From Dendrophyllia cribrosa (lineage: Eukaryota > Cnidaria > Anthozoa > Scleractinia > Dendrophylliidae), in the NCBI GenBank assembly GCA_024195265.1, contig JAJLRJ010000008.1, positions 23,348,958-23,412,957 on the forward strand: DNA of 64,000 nucleotides, read 5' to 3'. Below, piece after piece: positions 10,101-19,868 of the stretch. The translations under genes and the position numbers were made by a program. The notes beneath the pieces are model-generated. The model was not told where the DNA came from. It searched no databases and was given only the letters and a program-made list of their open reading frames with translations. The first letter of the stretch is position 1; the number at the start of each line of letters is the position of its first letter.

Positions 10101-12245
10101 CGTTGGAAGTACCTGAGAGTGCAATAAAACTGAGCTCATCTGATATGCCAAACGAAGCCGCAGTAGAAGTTCCAAAGGTGGACATTCAGAAAAAACCTGG
10201 AAGGGCCTTTTTACATAAACTTACTGGAAAGTTCCTAGCGGAATCAGGTAACAAGTTTTATGACTTGTTATAGATATCTTGATTGTGCAAGCACAGTGTT
10301 ATTCTCTCGATCAGTTAATTACCAGTATACAAATAGTAAGCTTTGAAATGTTTTTGCGATTTATTTGAAATCAAACATAAAGAATTTTTTATTCTTGCAA
10401 AATATATATGCCATATACCATATTTTAAGATGACTATGTGGGATTTTCAATGCGAAATCTTAAACGCGCAAAATTTCATTTTTACTAATATCGAAGTTCC
10501 TCGTTTATCGTCGTCATGGAAATATCGATTTTCCCACAAAATACATCTTGCCAAACTTCAATTTAAAACTAGTTAGTAGCGAAAATTTCACGTTGATCTG
10601 ACTTGGAGAAGACTGCTTCTAGTAAAAGTCGATTGAAAAATGTAGGTATCACCTTCATAAAACTGTATCGAAACACCTTAATTCAAAAGTTCTATACCAA
10701 AGGAATTGCATTATTCATAACTGAGCGGTTATTGTTTTTCTACGGGTCTACTTTACATTAATTTGTTTATAAAGCTTCTATATACAGCCATCAGGAGCGG
10801 AACAGTTTCAACGCGCGCAATTTCGATCCTTGTCAGTTTCAATTTATAAGATAACTGGCAGGCGAGCTTTGTTTGTGCAAACTTTGGGCCGAAGGACTGA
10901 ACAGTCAAAACGACCCGACGTAACGCCTTTTAAAGAAAACATCGACAGGTCAATTTTCTGATTCTGTTTAAAATTTCCAGGCCAGGTTAAGTTTCACCCA
11001 GCGAGCGGCAGCCGCAGTACTCTGGTGATGAGAGATCATGCTGAAGACACTAGCTACTGGGTCGATGAGAAGCAAAGCAAGAGCGAGATTCATTTCTTTA
11101 AGAACTATGCGACTGATGGATACTTAGGTAAGAAGACGTTTTTATATCAAAATATGTTTAGTTTATGGCAATAGTTAGTGATAAAAACCCAGAAAATAGT
11201 AAACTTTAACAATTGCGATCCTTTTCTTGTCGTGTTCGAAGAACGCAATCCTAATTTCGTGTTGGTTGCCCTGTGCCTTACATGCAGTAAAATTTGAGAT
11301 TTTTTGGTGGCTGGTCTTTTAAATGGCCGCCCCTATTGCTTTTTTCAGGGGCTCATTTCCGCCGGAAGTTCCTTCGAAAGCGTCTCCATAAAAATGACGT
11401 GGGTGCTCGTCGTACCTTTTAGGGGTTGGAATTATCGCGGTACCTTTTAGGGTATTAAGCCGAAAAAATATGACAGAATATGACATGCATTGTTTAAGAA
11501 TTGGTATCACTTAGGGGTAGAAATTCACTTGAGCCACAACCATCAAACGAGATTCTGGTACCTTTTATGGTGCTTTTCGAAACTTTCCGACGAGCACCCC
11601 AGTCATTCTATATGGGAGTCCCCCGCGGGGTTTTTTCCACTTCCCAAAACAACCCTTTGGTCGCGTTCATGGTTTATGCTTTACACCCGACAACATTTTT
11701 TTCACTCAGTCATATACAAGGCTAAGAGAAGATATAAAATTTGTAAGAAACAAACGTTTTTTGTTGTTGTTAAGTTACGAATAATATGCGTTTACTTTGA
11801 TCTGATCTGATACTTTGTCTGGCTAGGGTGTTTGGAAAAAACTGTTTGGCAATCTGCTATTAATCTTGCATGGCACGATAGCTCCAACGATAACTTTACG
11901 TTATCTCTCGGAATAATCCCCTAAATGCATTTATTTATTAACTTTTTGACAGGATACGACCCCAATGGCGATTACATTTATACCAAGGCACAGCATTATG
12001 GCGCGGAGGAATGGATCCTAAAGGCTGATGACCAGTCCACCGACGGCCGACGTGCCGTGGTGCTGTTTGCAAACTACGGCAAAAAGTACCTCGCAATAAG
12101 AATGGAAAGCTTACTGGCGTCTCTAGTTACTCTCAGGATTGCATCTGGATTTTGGATTAGCATTTTGCATGCTTCCATGAATATTAAGAGCCAGGAACAA
12201 GTGCTCGCCAAATACTTAGATTGCCATGTAATTTTACTGATATAA
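7135..12245 (+). CDS. TIR-domain protein, copy A, C-terminus frameshifted
   Basis: Six exons by splice sites and phase: 7135-7274, 8005-8065, 8943-9082, 10045-10247, 10981-11127, 11953-12245 (327 aa). Exons 1-3 encode a TIR domain: VMLSYQW near residue 7, WMDVHGG as BB-loop, AAIVCCFM, and SKNCKKELNYA with Glu75 at the position of the catalytic Glu in NAD-cleaving TIRs; WLGIITAGLLWIDF closes it. Exons 5-6 encode a second domain with WILKADDQ and FANYGKKYLAIR, which recalls a beta-trefoil/fascin repeat (tentative). Compared with copy B, one A is missing at about 12101, so the last part is read in another frame and the original stop at 12158-12160 is passed. A role in innate immune signalling or NAD turnover is inferred from family. 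No signal peptide or membrane segment seen. Confidence 0.75.
8129..8315. mobile_element. Foldback MITE, copy 2, inside TIR gene A intron 2
   Basis: Same element as 4190-4376, with matching arms and the loop inverted. It lies 64 bp after the exon 2 donor. In copy B the matching intron (about 26665-26680) reads through without it, giving a natural empty site around CTATATAAACTAG. Confidence 0.9.
9032..9320 (+). repeat. 143-bp tandem duplication over exon 3 end and donor
   Basis: 9032-9174 is repeated at 9175-9320 with a few changes. The unit covers the last 50 or so coding bases of TIR exon 3, its GTAGCA donor and the start of intron 3. Copy B has a single copy. The second unit offers a duplicate donor inside the intron, with a G-to-A change in the TGG codon preceding it. 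Confidence 0.85.
9623..9810. mobile_element. GCGTAGC-type MITE with long poly-G tract
   Basis: Inverted ends (GGGGCGTAGCTAGG... / ...AACTACGCCCC) enclose a run of about 25 G near 9648-9672. TACTA flanks both sides (9618-9622 and 9811-9815). It lies in intron 3 of TIR gene A; the same end motif recurs at 52303-52465. Confidence 0.65.
9921..9975 (+). repeat. (CAGA)n microsatellite
   Basis: Tetranucleotide repeat with a few interruptions, in intron 3 of TIR gene A. A shorter version is present at the same place in copy B (about 28236-28262). Confidence 0.85.
11386..11616. mobile_element. Small inverted-repeat element in TIR gene A intron 5
   Basis: Inverted ends around GGTGCTCGTCG (11403-11412) and CGACGAGCACC (11589-11598), flanked by imperfect matching bases, enclose several TACCTTTTAGGG motifs. 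It is absent from copy B, whose intron resumes at the sequence after about 11620. Class unknown. Confidence 0.6.
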
Positions 12246-12307
12246 GCTGATAGATTTTTGTAAAATCAGTTACAGAATTTAACCTGAGAACACTCCAGAC
12301 AATATGA

Positions 12308-12858
12308 ATTATCATTCCAGATTCCTTTAATTCTGAAATAAAATTATCGATTTATTCGATTTTCCGACAAATTTTCGGAACGAGGCCGACGCGCGCGTAA
12401 CGAAGCTGTTCCGCGTGGAAACGACGCCATGATGAAATAATCATCGATTATTATGGATGTTGCCTATATGGGCAATTTCTTCGACAGAATCCCAGGTATT
12501 ATCTCACAGGCCCGTCGCTGAAAATTGTACCAGGAGCTCGCTTTCCTTTTTCACAGTTGTTAAGTCGATATCACTTTGATAAAGATTGTTTGATTCGCCA
12601 ATTTCAGCGCAGGTTGTTTGTCTGTTGTTTCGATCGCTACAATAATTGATTAATGAAATCATGCGTGTGCCTGGCCGCAAGCTTCTTTGTTTTCGATGTT
12701 TAATATACAGGAAGCAACAATTACCACGGTTTCCTCCTGTTCAGTCACTAAATAGGAAATTCATTTTTTTATGAATTGCTGCAACCGTTCTCGCACACGC
12801 AAGGAGAAAAGATTGACTTATAACTTATAGATAAAGTCAGTCTATTGAAAAACATAAA
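12308..12858. other. Spacer after TIR gene A
   Basis: An AATAAA at 12337-12342 could serve as the polyadenylation signal of TIR gene A. Otherwise nothing was recognised. Confidence 0.4.
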
Positions 12859-13373
12859 GCCTGGTTCACACGTGCGGCGCAAATCCAAATGCAAATGCAA
12901 GCGCAAACGCAAGGAAAATACGTATGAACCGGGGCAACGCAAAATGCAAACGCAAGTGCAAATGCAAACGCAAGGAATGGAAAAATTTTCATTTCCTTGC
13001 ATTTGCACTTGCGTTTGCGTTTCACACGTGTGAACCGGGCTCAACGCAAATGCAAGCGCAAACGCATGGTGAAAAGCACTTGTTCCAAGCCACCGCGGTT
13101 GAAGTTGAAATCAAGATGGCGTCCTCCACGATTAAAGCAGACGAGAAACTGGCAGAGAGTGTGAGGAAATATCCTGTGCCGTTCCTTTAGCAGCCGATAT
13201 GCGAGAATCAGAAAAACCATACCTGCTGCCAAAAACTCAGCGTTGTCCGCCATCTTGGAAGATAACTTCAACTGCGCCTGCGTATCTTACGTTCCTTGCG
13301 TTTGCGTTCCACGTGGTAACGTCGCTTGCGTTTGCGCTTGCATTTGCATTTGCGTCGCACGTGTGAACCAGGC
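12859..13373. mobile_element. 515-bp inverted-repeat element rich in CAAACGCAAG motifs
   Basis: The ends GCCTGGTTCACACGTG (12859 on) and CACGTGTGAACCAGGC (to 13373) are inverted, followed inward by many AAATGCAAGCGCAAACGC-type motifs. A second, inner inverted pair with GAACCGGG ends lies within (about 12927-13043), suggesting a nested relative. There is no coding capacity. Confidence 0.75.
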
Positions 13374-13388
13374 CTAACTGTTGAATGA

Positions 13389-13514
13389 TCCGAGGTCAAT
13401 TCAACAAAACTTTTACAAGTGTAATTTTCAAGTGTTGCAATTGTTTCAGAGGTTGAAAACAATAGCTACACTTGTAAATTACACTTGTAAAAGTTTCATT
13501 GAATTGACCTCCGG
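13389..13514. mobile_element. Foldback element of about 126 bp
   Basis: Arms 13389-13432 and 13463-13514 are inverted repeats containing AAACTTTTACAAGTGTAA. Palindromic, non-coding, directly next to the 515-bp element. Confidence 0.65.
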
Positions 13515-14725
13515 ACTACAGTTATTGGAGGAGACGTAAGGAAGAAAGGGAAGGCTGTATACTAAGTTACAACGGTCATCATAACCGTGGGTCCGAGCTA
13601 CCATATAGCCGGTGGGATCTGAGTGAGTGGCATGTGGGGTTTTCGGGGAAAAAAATGAACAAGGAGTATGATAATAAATGTATAAACATGGCAGAAAATA
13701 AAAATATTTAGAAACATTTCCAACCCGTAGGTTGAGAAGAAGAAATGGATCATACAGCGTAGTTCCAAAATGCCCAAGGCTTGTTCATAATTGCTTTGTT
13801 ATTCTAATAGCGTCATTATATGCAGCCAATATTGTATCTCTGGAAGTCTGATTATCTACGAAGCAATTGACTTGTTAATGTAGATACTGACTGGCCTGCT
13901 CGCTGTAACAAGCCTCTATCGGCATAAAGTTATTCAGCACATACGTCAATTTGAAAAATTGCATCTCTTCGCGACTGCTTTTTATTAAGGTACAGTGTAT
14001 ATAGAGAACGGCAATGTTACTGACTTTTTTTAAAAACGTTGCATGGCTTTGCAATTGAATTGCGTGTCGCGCGAGAACAGTATTTTCCGCAACTGAGAGA
14101 TTATTACTAAGCTGCCTCAACATTTACCGTAAATGAACGATAGTGTTTCGTCGGATTTCACCCTAAAATCTTAAGTTTTCACGGGCAAACGTAAGTAACT
14201 AGAAATGGGGCAGAGATGGCCAAAGGTGAGGTTGTAGTTATCTCGCTTCTTGTTTATTTTAGCTTAGCAGAGTGCATCATGCCTCAGGGTTTTTTCCCTC
14301 TCGTTGCTCATTGTGGTCTGTTTATAGTATATTTATCTGCAGGCCCGTTTTGTAAGACTTAAACCGAGTAACATAACACAACATAACATAAAACCTTTAT
14401 TTTAACACGATAAGAGTTCGAAGCTAAAAAGCTTGTGGGGTCGTGTAAACTACTAAACTAATATATGCTAATTGAAGCATGTACATAAAAAATTACTAAG
14501 TACAGAGCTAAGAACAAAGTATTAATCTAAGACCTTTAAATAATAATTTTAAGTGAGTGCAAAAGAACTGCCTTATTTCGAGCCTTGTCGTCTCGGATCA
14601 GTTGCTCTTAGATTCGATCAAGATTCATTGGCATCGTATAGCCGTACACATGCAGTACAGCACATATCATATTCAATGACACAACCTATATTTTATTTTT
14701 GAACACTTTTGTCAAGCTTGGCGTT
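13515..14725. other. Spacer between the duplicated halves
   Basis: No gene or RNA was recognised in this 1.2 kb. It separates copies A and B of the segmental duplication. Confidence 0.4.
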
Positions 14726-15038
14726 CCATACATAGCCTTCCTCTGACTAACAGTGAACTGAAGTAAAGATATTATTTTTAACAACAACTATTCTACATTG
14801 TCAAAGAGAAAATGTATTGTTATTTGTCTTATTAAATTGTTGAATTATTACTATAAAATAAAATTACTGGTAAGTCAAAGCGGAAAAAGTTTTGTTTATG
14901 TTTCAATCTCCGAGAAAAGCGAAAATCGGTTTTAGAAAACAATATTATTATATAAAAGTTTGCAGTTACGCGAGCTTTTCAGAGCTAATCCAAGTTTTTA
15001 AATATGAAAATGTGTCAAATATATGCAAATGTGAATTG

Positions 15039-15107
15039 TATACTATTTCACAACACTCCCATTCATACTCAGTTGAAATAAGGTATGGGGATAATGATTG
15101 ACCAGCG
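15039..15107 (-). repeat. Split direct repeat B2
   Basis: 69 nt, identical in layout to B1 (15368-15436), from TATACTATTTCACAAC to ATTGACCAGCG. It forms the 3' end of the element on its coding strand. Confidence 0.9.
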
Positions 15108-15109
15108 GA

Positions 15110-15138
15110 CTAAGCCAAGCTGGAACAGCTTGGCTTAG
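15110..15138. other. 13-bp perfect hairpin in the retrotransposon terminal region
   Basis: CTAAGCCAAGCTG and CAGCTTGGCTTAG pair perfectly around a GAA loop, between repeats B2 and A2. It may mark a recombination or transcript-end signal. Confidence 0.8.
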
Positions 15139-15153
15139 GGGAGGTCGAATGTA

Positions 15154-15172
15154 GCGGTACGACCCACGCGAT
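15154..15172. other. Internal complementary region, matches 23139-23157 inverted
   Basis: 18 of 19 bases are the reverse complement of 23139-23157, which overlaps the gag start codon. In DIRS-type elements, complementary internal regions are thought to help form the circular intermediate; the same role here is inference. Confidence 0.65.
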
Positions 15173-15195
15173 AAGGGTGGGAGGGTGGGCCGTTC

Positions 15196-15367
15196 CCTTC
15201 TCCGCGCTCCGCTGGAAAAAACTGAGTGTGAGTGGAGTGAACAAATCATCTCGGTATTTATTGCAGAGCTCTTACGTAACCCGTGCAAAGAATGCTCACC
15301 TAGTCGAGAAAACTGCATTATTATTGCATATTTCAACTTTGCATATCATTATGAGTGTTGTGAATAG
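15196..15367 (-). repeat. Split direct repeat A2
   Basis: 172 nt in direct orientation with A1 (23175-23346), from CCTTCTCCGCGCTCCG to TTGTGAATAG, and immediately adjacent to B1. Confidence 0.9.
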
Positions 15368-15436
15368 TATACTATTTCACAACACTCCCATTCATACTCA
15401 GTTGAAATAAGGTATGGGGATAATGATTGACCAGCG
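15368..15436 (-). repeat. Split direct repeat B1
   Basis: 69-nt copy of B2, abutting A2. The B1-A2 junction is what a circularised element would carry, as the model of split direct repeats requires. Confidence 0.9.
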
Positions 15437-15662
15437 CGTCCCCGCCTATCTGTCTCTCCATTCAAGGGTCACATTTCCCCATGCGATGGACACTTCTAGT
15501 TTTGGAGCCCCCAATCTTATTCACCCATTCTCCCAAACTCCAAAATAAAAGAAGGAACTTTTTCACTCAGAACTAGGGGGTATTCATACAGTGTCCCATG
15601 GTTTATTTGTTCATATCTTATCTACATAATTATTTCATATACGGATTTCTCCGTTTTCTAAT

Positions 15663-17036
15663 CTACTCCGAGTGACTTCGCTTCTGAGAGGTCTTAGCTG
15701 GAAAAGCACAGAGAAAGTGCCTTAGCTGATTAATGTCCTTCCACGGTGTCGCCAACTCCTCCACCGACGATTGAGCCAGCCTAGCAGAGGCTCCGCTCGG
15801 ATTTAGTACCTTGGACAGCTGTAGGTAATACAAGGCGGTGTGACGTCGTGCCCATCCAACATGCTGCATAATCTCCTGGAGGTCTGCACCCGTCAATGCC
15901 AGGGTAATAGCGCAGCCGGATCTAAAGCCATGAAGTGTCTCCCCTTGGTCAGCCTCCATTTCCTTTAGATATAGCTTCAGACGTGCTTCCGCTGTGGAGG
16001 AGCTAAGGGGTGCGTTCTTCACTCCTTTATCAGAGGTAGTGGGGCGGAACAGGTATCCAGAAGTAAGGTCGATACCAATCTGCCTAGCAGTATCCATATA
16101 CACTTCTATTCCCCTTATTGGGCAGATTACTGTCTGTGGGTTGCGTCGGATTCCGAAGACATTCTGGTCCCCATCCCGTAAGGTCTTACCCCAGACATGG
16201 TTGAACAGGAAACCATCGTCATTTGGGAATCTAAGAATTTCAGGCGTCTTGACCTGACCTAGATCGCCCGGTCGGTCACCACTGAAAAAAGCTGCCTTGA
16301 AATATGCCTGGTCGCGTGCTATTATAAAGCGGTCTATACTTGTTTTCGCTTTTGCCAGGGACCTTTGCAAGTGCTCCGCCAGACGCGTCAGCTTATCTAC
16401 AAAGAAGGGCGTCGCCTGCTTAGGAGTAACTCGAGCTTGCAGTTGCTCGGCTGTTACCACACGGAGGTAGTCCTTTAGGAGTTTATCCGCCGCGGGATTG
16501 CCAAGTCCCAGACGTCTATCCCATTCTCCGTCCCTACCATTGGCGTGAAATATAGATCTAAGTTTACCGATGTAGGAGTCAACAGTTTTGTACGATAGTC
16601 TCAGCGGGCAACCACAGGGGTGTTTTCCCTGCTGGCCAAGAAAACTGCAACTATTGCGGTGAACCTGGGTTTTCCCGTTCTTGTCCTTAAAGACCAAAAA
16701 ACGACATAGATCACGTGGCGTCACAGTTGCTAATGTAACATATCCTGGCAGAGCAGGTAGAAAGTTTTCCAGCTCCTTTTGCAAGGAGTCTTTCTGCTTG
16801 GAATAGCTAGTAGCCTTGTCGTAGTTAAGAAGCTGTTGTACTCGCGAATCAATGGCATCCAGATCTACCGAGATATTTCCCACTGTGGCGGTTTTTAGGA
16901 CTTTCCTGTTGTAGCCACAACGCTGACAGAAGCGAAAATCAAAATCGTTTGCATGTGTACAAACTGGGCATCTGACAGAGTTTACAAACAGTTTTGCCAC
17001 AACAGGGAGGTCCTGTAAGACATACAGAAAAATCAA
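15663..17036 (-). CDS. Tyrosine recombinase of the retrotransposon
   Basis: 457 codons open. Near the N-terminus is a zinc-ribbon-like CPVC (23-26) and CQRC (37-40) pair. The catalytic core is visible: Arg255 in GDRPGDL, His369 and Arg372 in LHGFRSG, Trp395 in HVGWARR, and Tyr403/404 in TALYYLQL, the expected R-H-R-Y set. It would integrate circular DNA without target duplication. The frame has no ATG near its start, but a good acceptor (TCTTACAG) at about 17016 lies in phase 0. A donor near 17228, also phase 0, would fuse this exon to the RT/RNase H frame as one polyprotein, as in Ngaro-type ORF2. Real coding exon then 17015-15663. Confidence 0.88.
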   Translation of the reverse strand: MIFLYVLQDLPVVAKLFVNSVRCPVCTHANDFDFRFCQRCGYNRKVLKTATVGNISVDLDAIDSRVQQLLNYDKATSYSKQKDSLQKELENFLPALPGYVTLATVTPRDLCRFLVFKDKNGKTQVHRNSCSFLGQQGKHPCGCPLRLSYKTVDSYIGKLRSIFHANGRDGEWDRRLGLGNPAADKLLKDYLRVVTAEQLQARVTPKQATPFFVDKLTRLAEHLQRSLAKAKTSIDRFIIARDQAYFKAAFFSGDRPGDLGQVKTPEILRFPNDDGFLFNHVWGKTLRDGDQNVFGIRRNPQTVICPIRGIEVYMDTARQIGIDLTSGYLFRPTTSDKGVKNAPLSSSTAEARLKLYLKEMEADQGETLHGFRSGCAITLALTGADLQEIMQHVGWARRHTALYYLQLSKVLNPSGASARLAQSSVEELATPWKDINQLRHFLCAFPAKTSQKRSHSE

Positions 17037-17220
17037 AGCATGAGATTTATTTATTTTTTAATTATTATTATTGTTATCATTTTCATTCTGATCACTCATC
17101 TTCCAAATGCATTTATCTATACATGGTTTCATTTCTCAGTAACACTTATAGATCTTGTTCATGTATTGATGAATCTCAATTCATCGGTAGCTTATAAAAA
17201 TAGTCCTTAAATATCAGGCT

Positions 17221-19476
17221 CTAGAAATGTACAGAGAATGCCCAGAGGTCTCCTGGGATGCCCCTATGGGGTACCCAACCTCGTACCGATGGGATTAGAA
17301 GGGCATTGGTATCACCCAAGGACGCTAATCTCCGCGCTTTTGCAGCTCTCCCTTGAATAATAGGCCACCAATACCTCCTGGGAAAAGTATCAAGGACGAC
17401 GACCGTACATGACTGCTTATAGCTCTGTAGGAATTTAAGGACCGCCCCAACCAATACCGATGGGGGGAAAACGTAAGGACGAGACATCATGGCGCTGTGT
17501 TGTGTAAGATCTTGCGCAAAAAGATTAACTCCTTTCGACTCGGGCGAAGGAAACGGCGTGAAAAGTGGGAGATCATTTCCTCTCCTATCCTTCATTACAT
17601 TAGAGTCTAAAGACATGAGGTCACATGAGTGTCCATCCTCCCCTCCAAATTCCTTTTCAACATATTCCCAAAGTTGCTCAGACAACTTGCTATCCAGGGG
17701 TGACAATCGGCGAGAAGGCGAATCAGCTGGATTCTCGCCGGTTGGGATGTAAGACATACGCAAGGATATGTTAAGACGCATCGTCGTGAAGAAAAGTGTT
17801 TTCAGTGCGTTGTTAAGTTCTAGGCTTCTTCCTCTTTGATTGTTCCAAGCATTAACTACAGACTTGTTGTCTACTTGCGTGTCCACTCTGGCATTGCGTA
17901 ATGTATCAGCGAATGACGTCAAAACCTTGTCGACCGCCATAGCCTCCCTAGTGGAAATGTCGCATCGGCGCTGGTCTTCGGACCAATAGTCTGAGACCTG
18001 TTGGACATACGGAGATAGAATAGAGCCTCCCCAACCCGAGTTGGAGGCATCCGTGGCAACTAAAACCCTTACATGGCGTTCTTCCCTCCATGGTAGAGGG
18101 TCATCCCAATTCTCTAAGAACATCCAGTGTGCGATTTCCTCACGTAGGTTCCCTGTAAGTGGTATAGGCCTCTGGGGGTTCATCTGACCTATGGAAATTG
18201 CGGCGTTCATTTGTCTGGTAAACAATTTCGCCGCCGGCACAGCTAGGCTGAACGATACACACTTTCCTACTAAACGCTGCAATGTTTTTACTGTTATCAA
18301 TGGCTTTCCAAGTACGTCTCGGAGAAGCGATAGGAATTTATGCTTCTTCTCGGGCTTGAGATGGAATACCTCTCGGGCAGAATCAGAAAGAAAACCCAAA
18401 TATGGTACCATCTTGCTAGGGATTAACACGGATTTGGTCAGGCCTAGGAAGTAGCCAAGCTTTACTAGGTGGTACGCCACAAGGAAAACGGCTGATTCTG
18501 CGGCTGCTTGGTGACGTGTATCGCTGCCAATTAAGATTCGGTACCCGCCTCTGTCAAGCGGAACTTGAAGTTCCCCGTTATGCCGGTCATCAATATACAG
18601 CGAACAAGGTATACCAATGGACCTGAAGAAACTAGACGCAAGGAGGCCTGTGGTGTGGTAAACGTAGGGAGATATTTTCCATCCAAAAGGGAGGGTGTTA
18701 TATGTGAAGTACCACCCACCCCACTGAATTCCAAAGAAGGTGCGGCTTTCCTCCGTGAGCAAAATATGGTCGTAGCCGGACTTATCATCTAATACCGTCT
18801 GATAAGTATCTTTCTGTACATAGCGGGGAAGGTCTGCGACGGAATCCAAAGAAAAAGGCATATCACACATCCATAGATTTAAATAGCGTGCATCATGGCA
18901 TAGTCTTGGTTTTGTGGGCTCGACAGTCAATGGCAAGACAATATGGGGTGGGTCCGCCACACCCGCCCTTCCAATTACGGATATTGCACCACACTTAACT
19001 CGATTAATGAGCGTCTCTTGAATAAAATTAACAAAAGGTTTGCAGGACATATTATTTCTAAATGTCCTAGATGGAGGTCTATCTGAGTCGTAGTGGCTCC
19101 CTTTAAAGTTTCCTTTAAAGTGCCGGAAATATGGTACGATTGAAACCTTATCACGTATCCATCCAAGGATTTCCTCCTGTTTCGGAGAGGGGTTTCTGCG
19201 TGATATTTGTTCCCAATATTGAAAATGTTTGTGAAGTTCCCCCGCCTTGAAGTCGTTTGGATCACGAAAGGTCAAATCTCTTAAGCTACCACAGGCTTCC
19301 CCCTTTTCTACGAGTTCAGCCGTTCTGCTGAGGTTATGTGCTGTTATCTCATTGGCGACGTTAGCGGGGTTTCCATGATAGTCGACCCATGCTATCGGGG
19401 TGTCGCCACGTAATTTGCAGAGAAGTTCGATCTCGCAGTCAAAGGCATTACTCTCCTCCCAGCTCCATGGTATTTT
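17221..19476 (-). CDS. Reverse transcriptase/RNase H of the retrotransposon
   Basis: Open from an acceptor (CCTTATTATAG) at 19477 to a stop at 17221; no ATG at the start, so a spliced leader or fusion to gag is likely. Counting from the TTG at 19275, reverse transcriptase motifs are VLDDKSGYDHI (161-171), TLPFGWKISP (about 194) and the catalytic YIDDR (227-231). RNase H follows, with ATDASNSGWGG (407 on), a Glu in STREAMAV (443-448), VDNKSVVNAW (468) and NPADSPSR (515-522). This order without an intervening integrase is typical of DIRS-group elements. Frame intact, key acidic residues present. The sequence reaches its stop in WAFSVHF; splicing at TCT|GTACAT would bypass the stop and join the recombinase. 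Confidence 0.88.
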   Translation of the reverse strand, partial: KIPWSWEESNAFDCEIELLCKLRGDTPIAWVDYHGNPANVANEITAHNLSRTAELVEKGEACGSLRDLTFRDPNDFKAGELHKHFQYWEQISRRNPSPKQEEILGWIRDKVSIVPYFRHFKGNFKGSHYDSDRPPSRTFRNNMSCKPFVNFIQETLINRVKCGAISVIGRAGVADPPHIVLPLTVEPTKPRLCHDARYLNLWMCDMPFSLDSVADLPRYVQKDTYQTVLDDKSGYDHILLTEESRTFFGIQWGGWYFTYNTLPFGWKISPYVYHTTGLLASSFFRSIGIPCSLYIDDRHNGELQVPLDRGGYRILIGSDTRHQAAAESAVFLVAYHLVKLGYFLGLTKSVLIPSKMVPYLGFLSDSAREVFHLKPEKKHKFLSLLRDVLGKPLITVKTLQRLVGKCVSFSLAVPAAKLFTRQMNAAISIGQMNPQRPIPLTGNLREEIAHWMFLENWDDPLPWREERHVRVLVATDASNSGWGGSILSPYVQQVSDYWSEDQRRCDISTREAMAVDKVLTSFADTLRNARVDTQVDNKSVVNAWNNQRGRSLELNNALKTLFFTTMRLNISLRMSYIPTGENPADSPSRRLSPLDSKLSEQLWEYVEKEFGGEDGHSCDLMSLDSNVMKDRRGNDLPLFTPFPSPESKGVNLFAQDLTQHSAMMSRPYVFPPSVLVGAVLKFLQSYKQSCTVVVLDTFPRRYWWPIIQGRAAKARRLASLGDTNALLIPSVRGWVPHRGIPGDLWAFSVHF

Positions 19477-19868
19477 CTATAATAAGGGAAAACGAAAAAC
19501 CCAAAAATAAAGGTCATCTAGAGTCCCAATAAAAATTACTAAAAGTGGAGTAAAAAGGGTAAGAATAAACCCCGCCAAGTCGACAATGAAATAACAGCTT
19601 TGACTCAGCAATTGCCGAGAGGGGTTGATTTAGATAACCCTCATTCAAAACTGTTATGACAATGTGACTCACTCAAAGACGAAAAACAAAAGAAATCTCA
19701 TCAGTTTGAATAGTTTTAATAAGCAAACAGCAGAGGCGAAGCCTATCGTACACCGTTCTGTTTTACTTTCTGTAATAGAAGGCTAAGTAGAGGTTCGGAG
19801 AGGTTCCATAACACTTCTATTGTCATATACAAGGTTGCAACAGTCAAGAAGTCATCTTCAATTGACTT

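Larger units (their letters stand above)
6144..12307 (+). repeat. Segmental duplication, left copy (A)
   Basis: From the ACATAGCCTTCC motif near 6144 to about 12307, the sequence is colinear with 14726-30914. It includes the upstream region, a G-rich tract and all six exons of a TIR-domain gene. The right copy is much longer because of an 8.3-kb retrotransposon and LINE material. Divergence in introns is moderate and exons are close to identical, so the duplication is not brand new. Confidence 0.85.

Noticed and set aside
12769..13271. Lys/Cys-rich frames (KCKRKRK...)
   Set aside because: Translation of the CAAACGCAAG motifs of a 515-bp inverted-repeat element; present on both strands.
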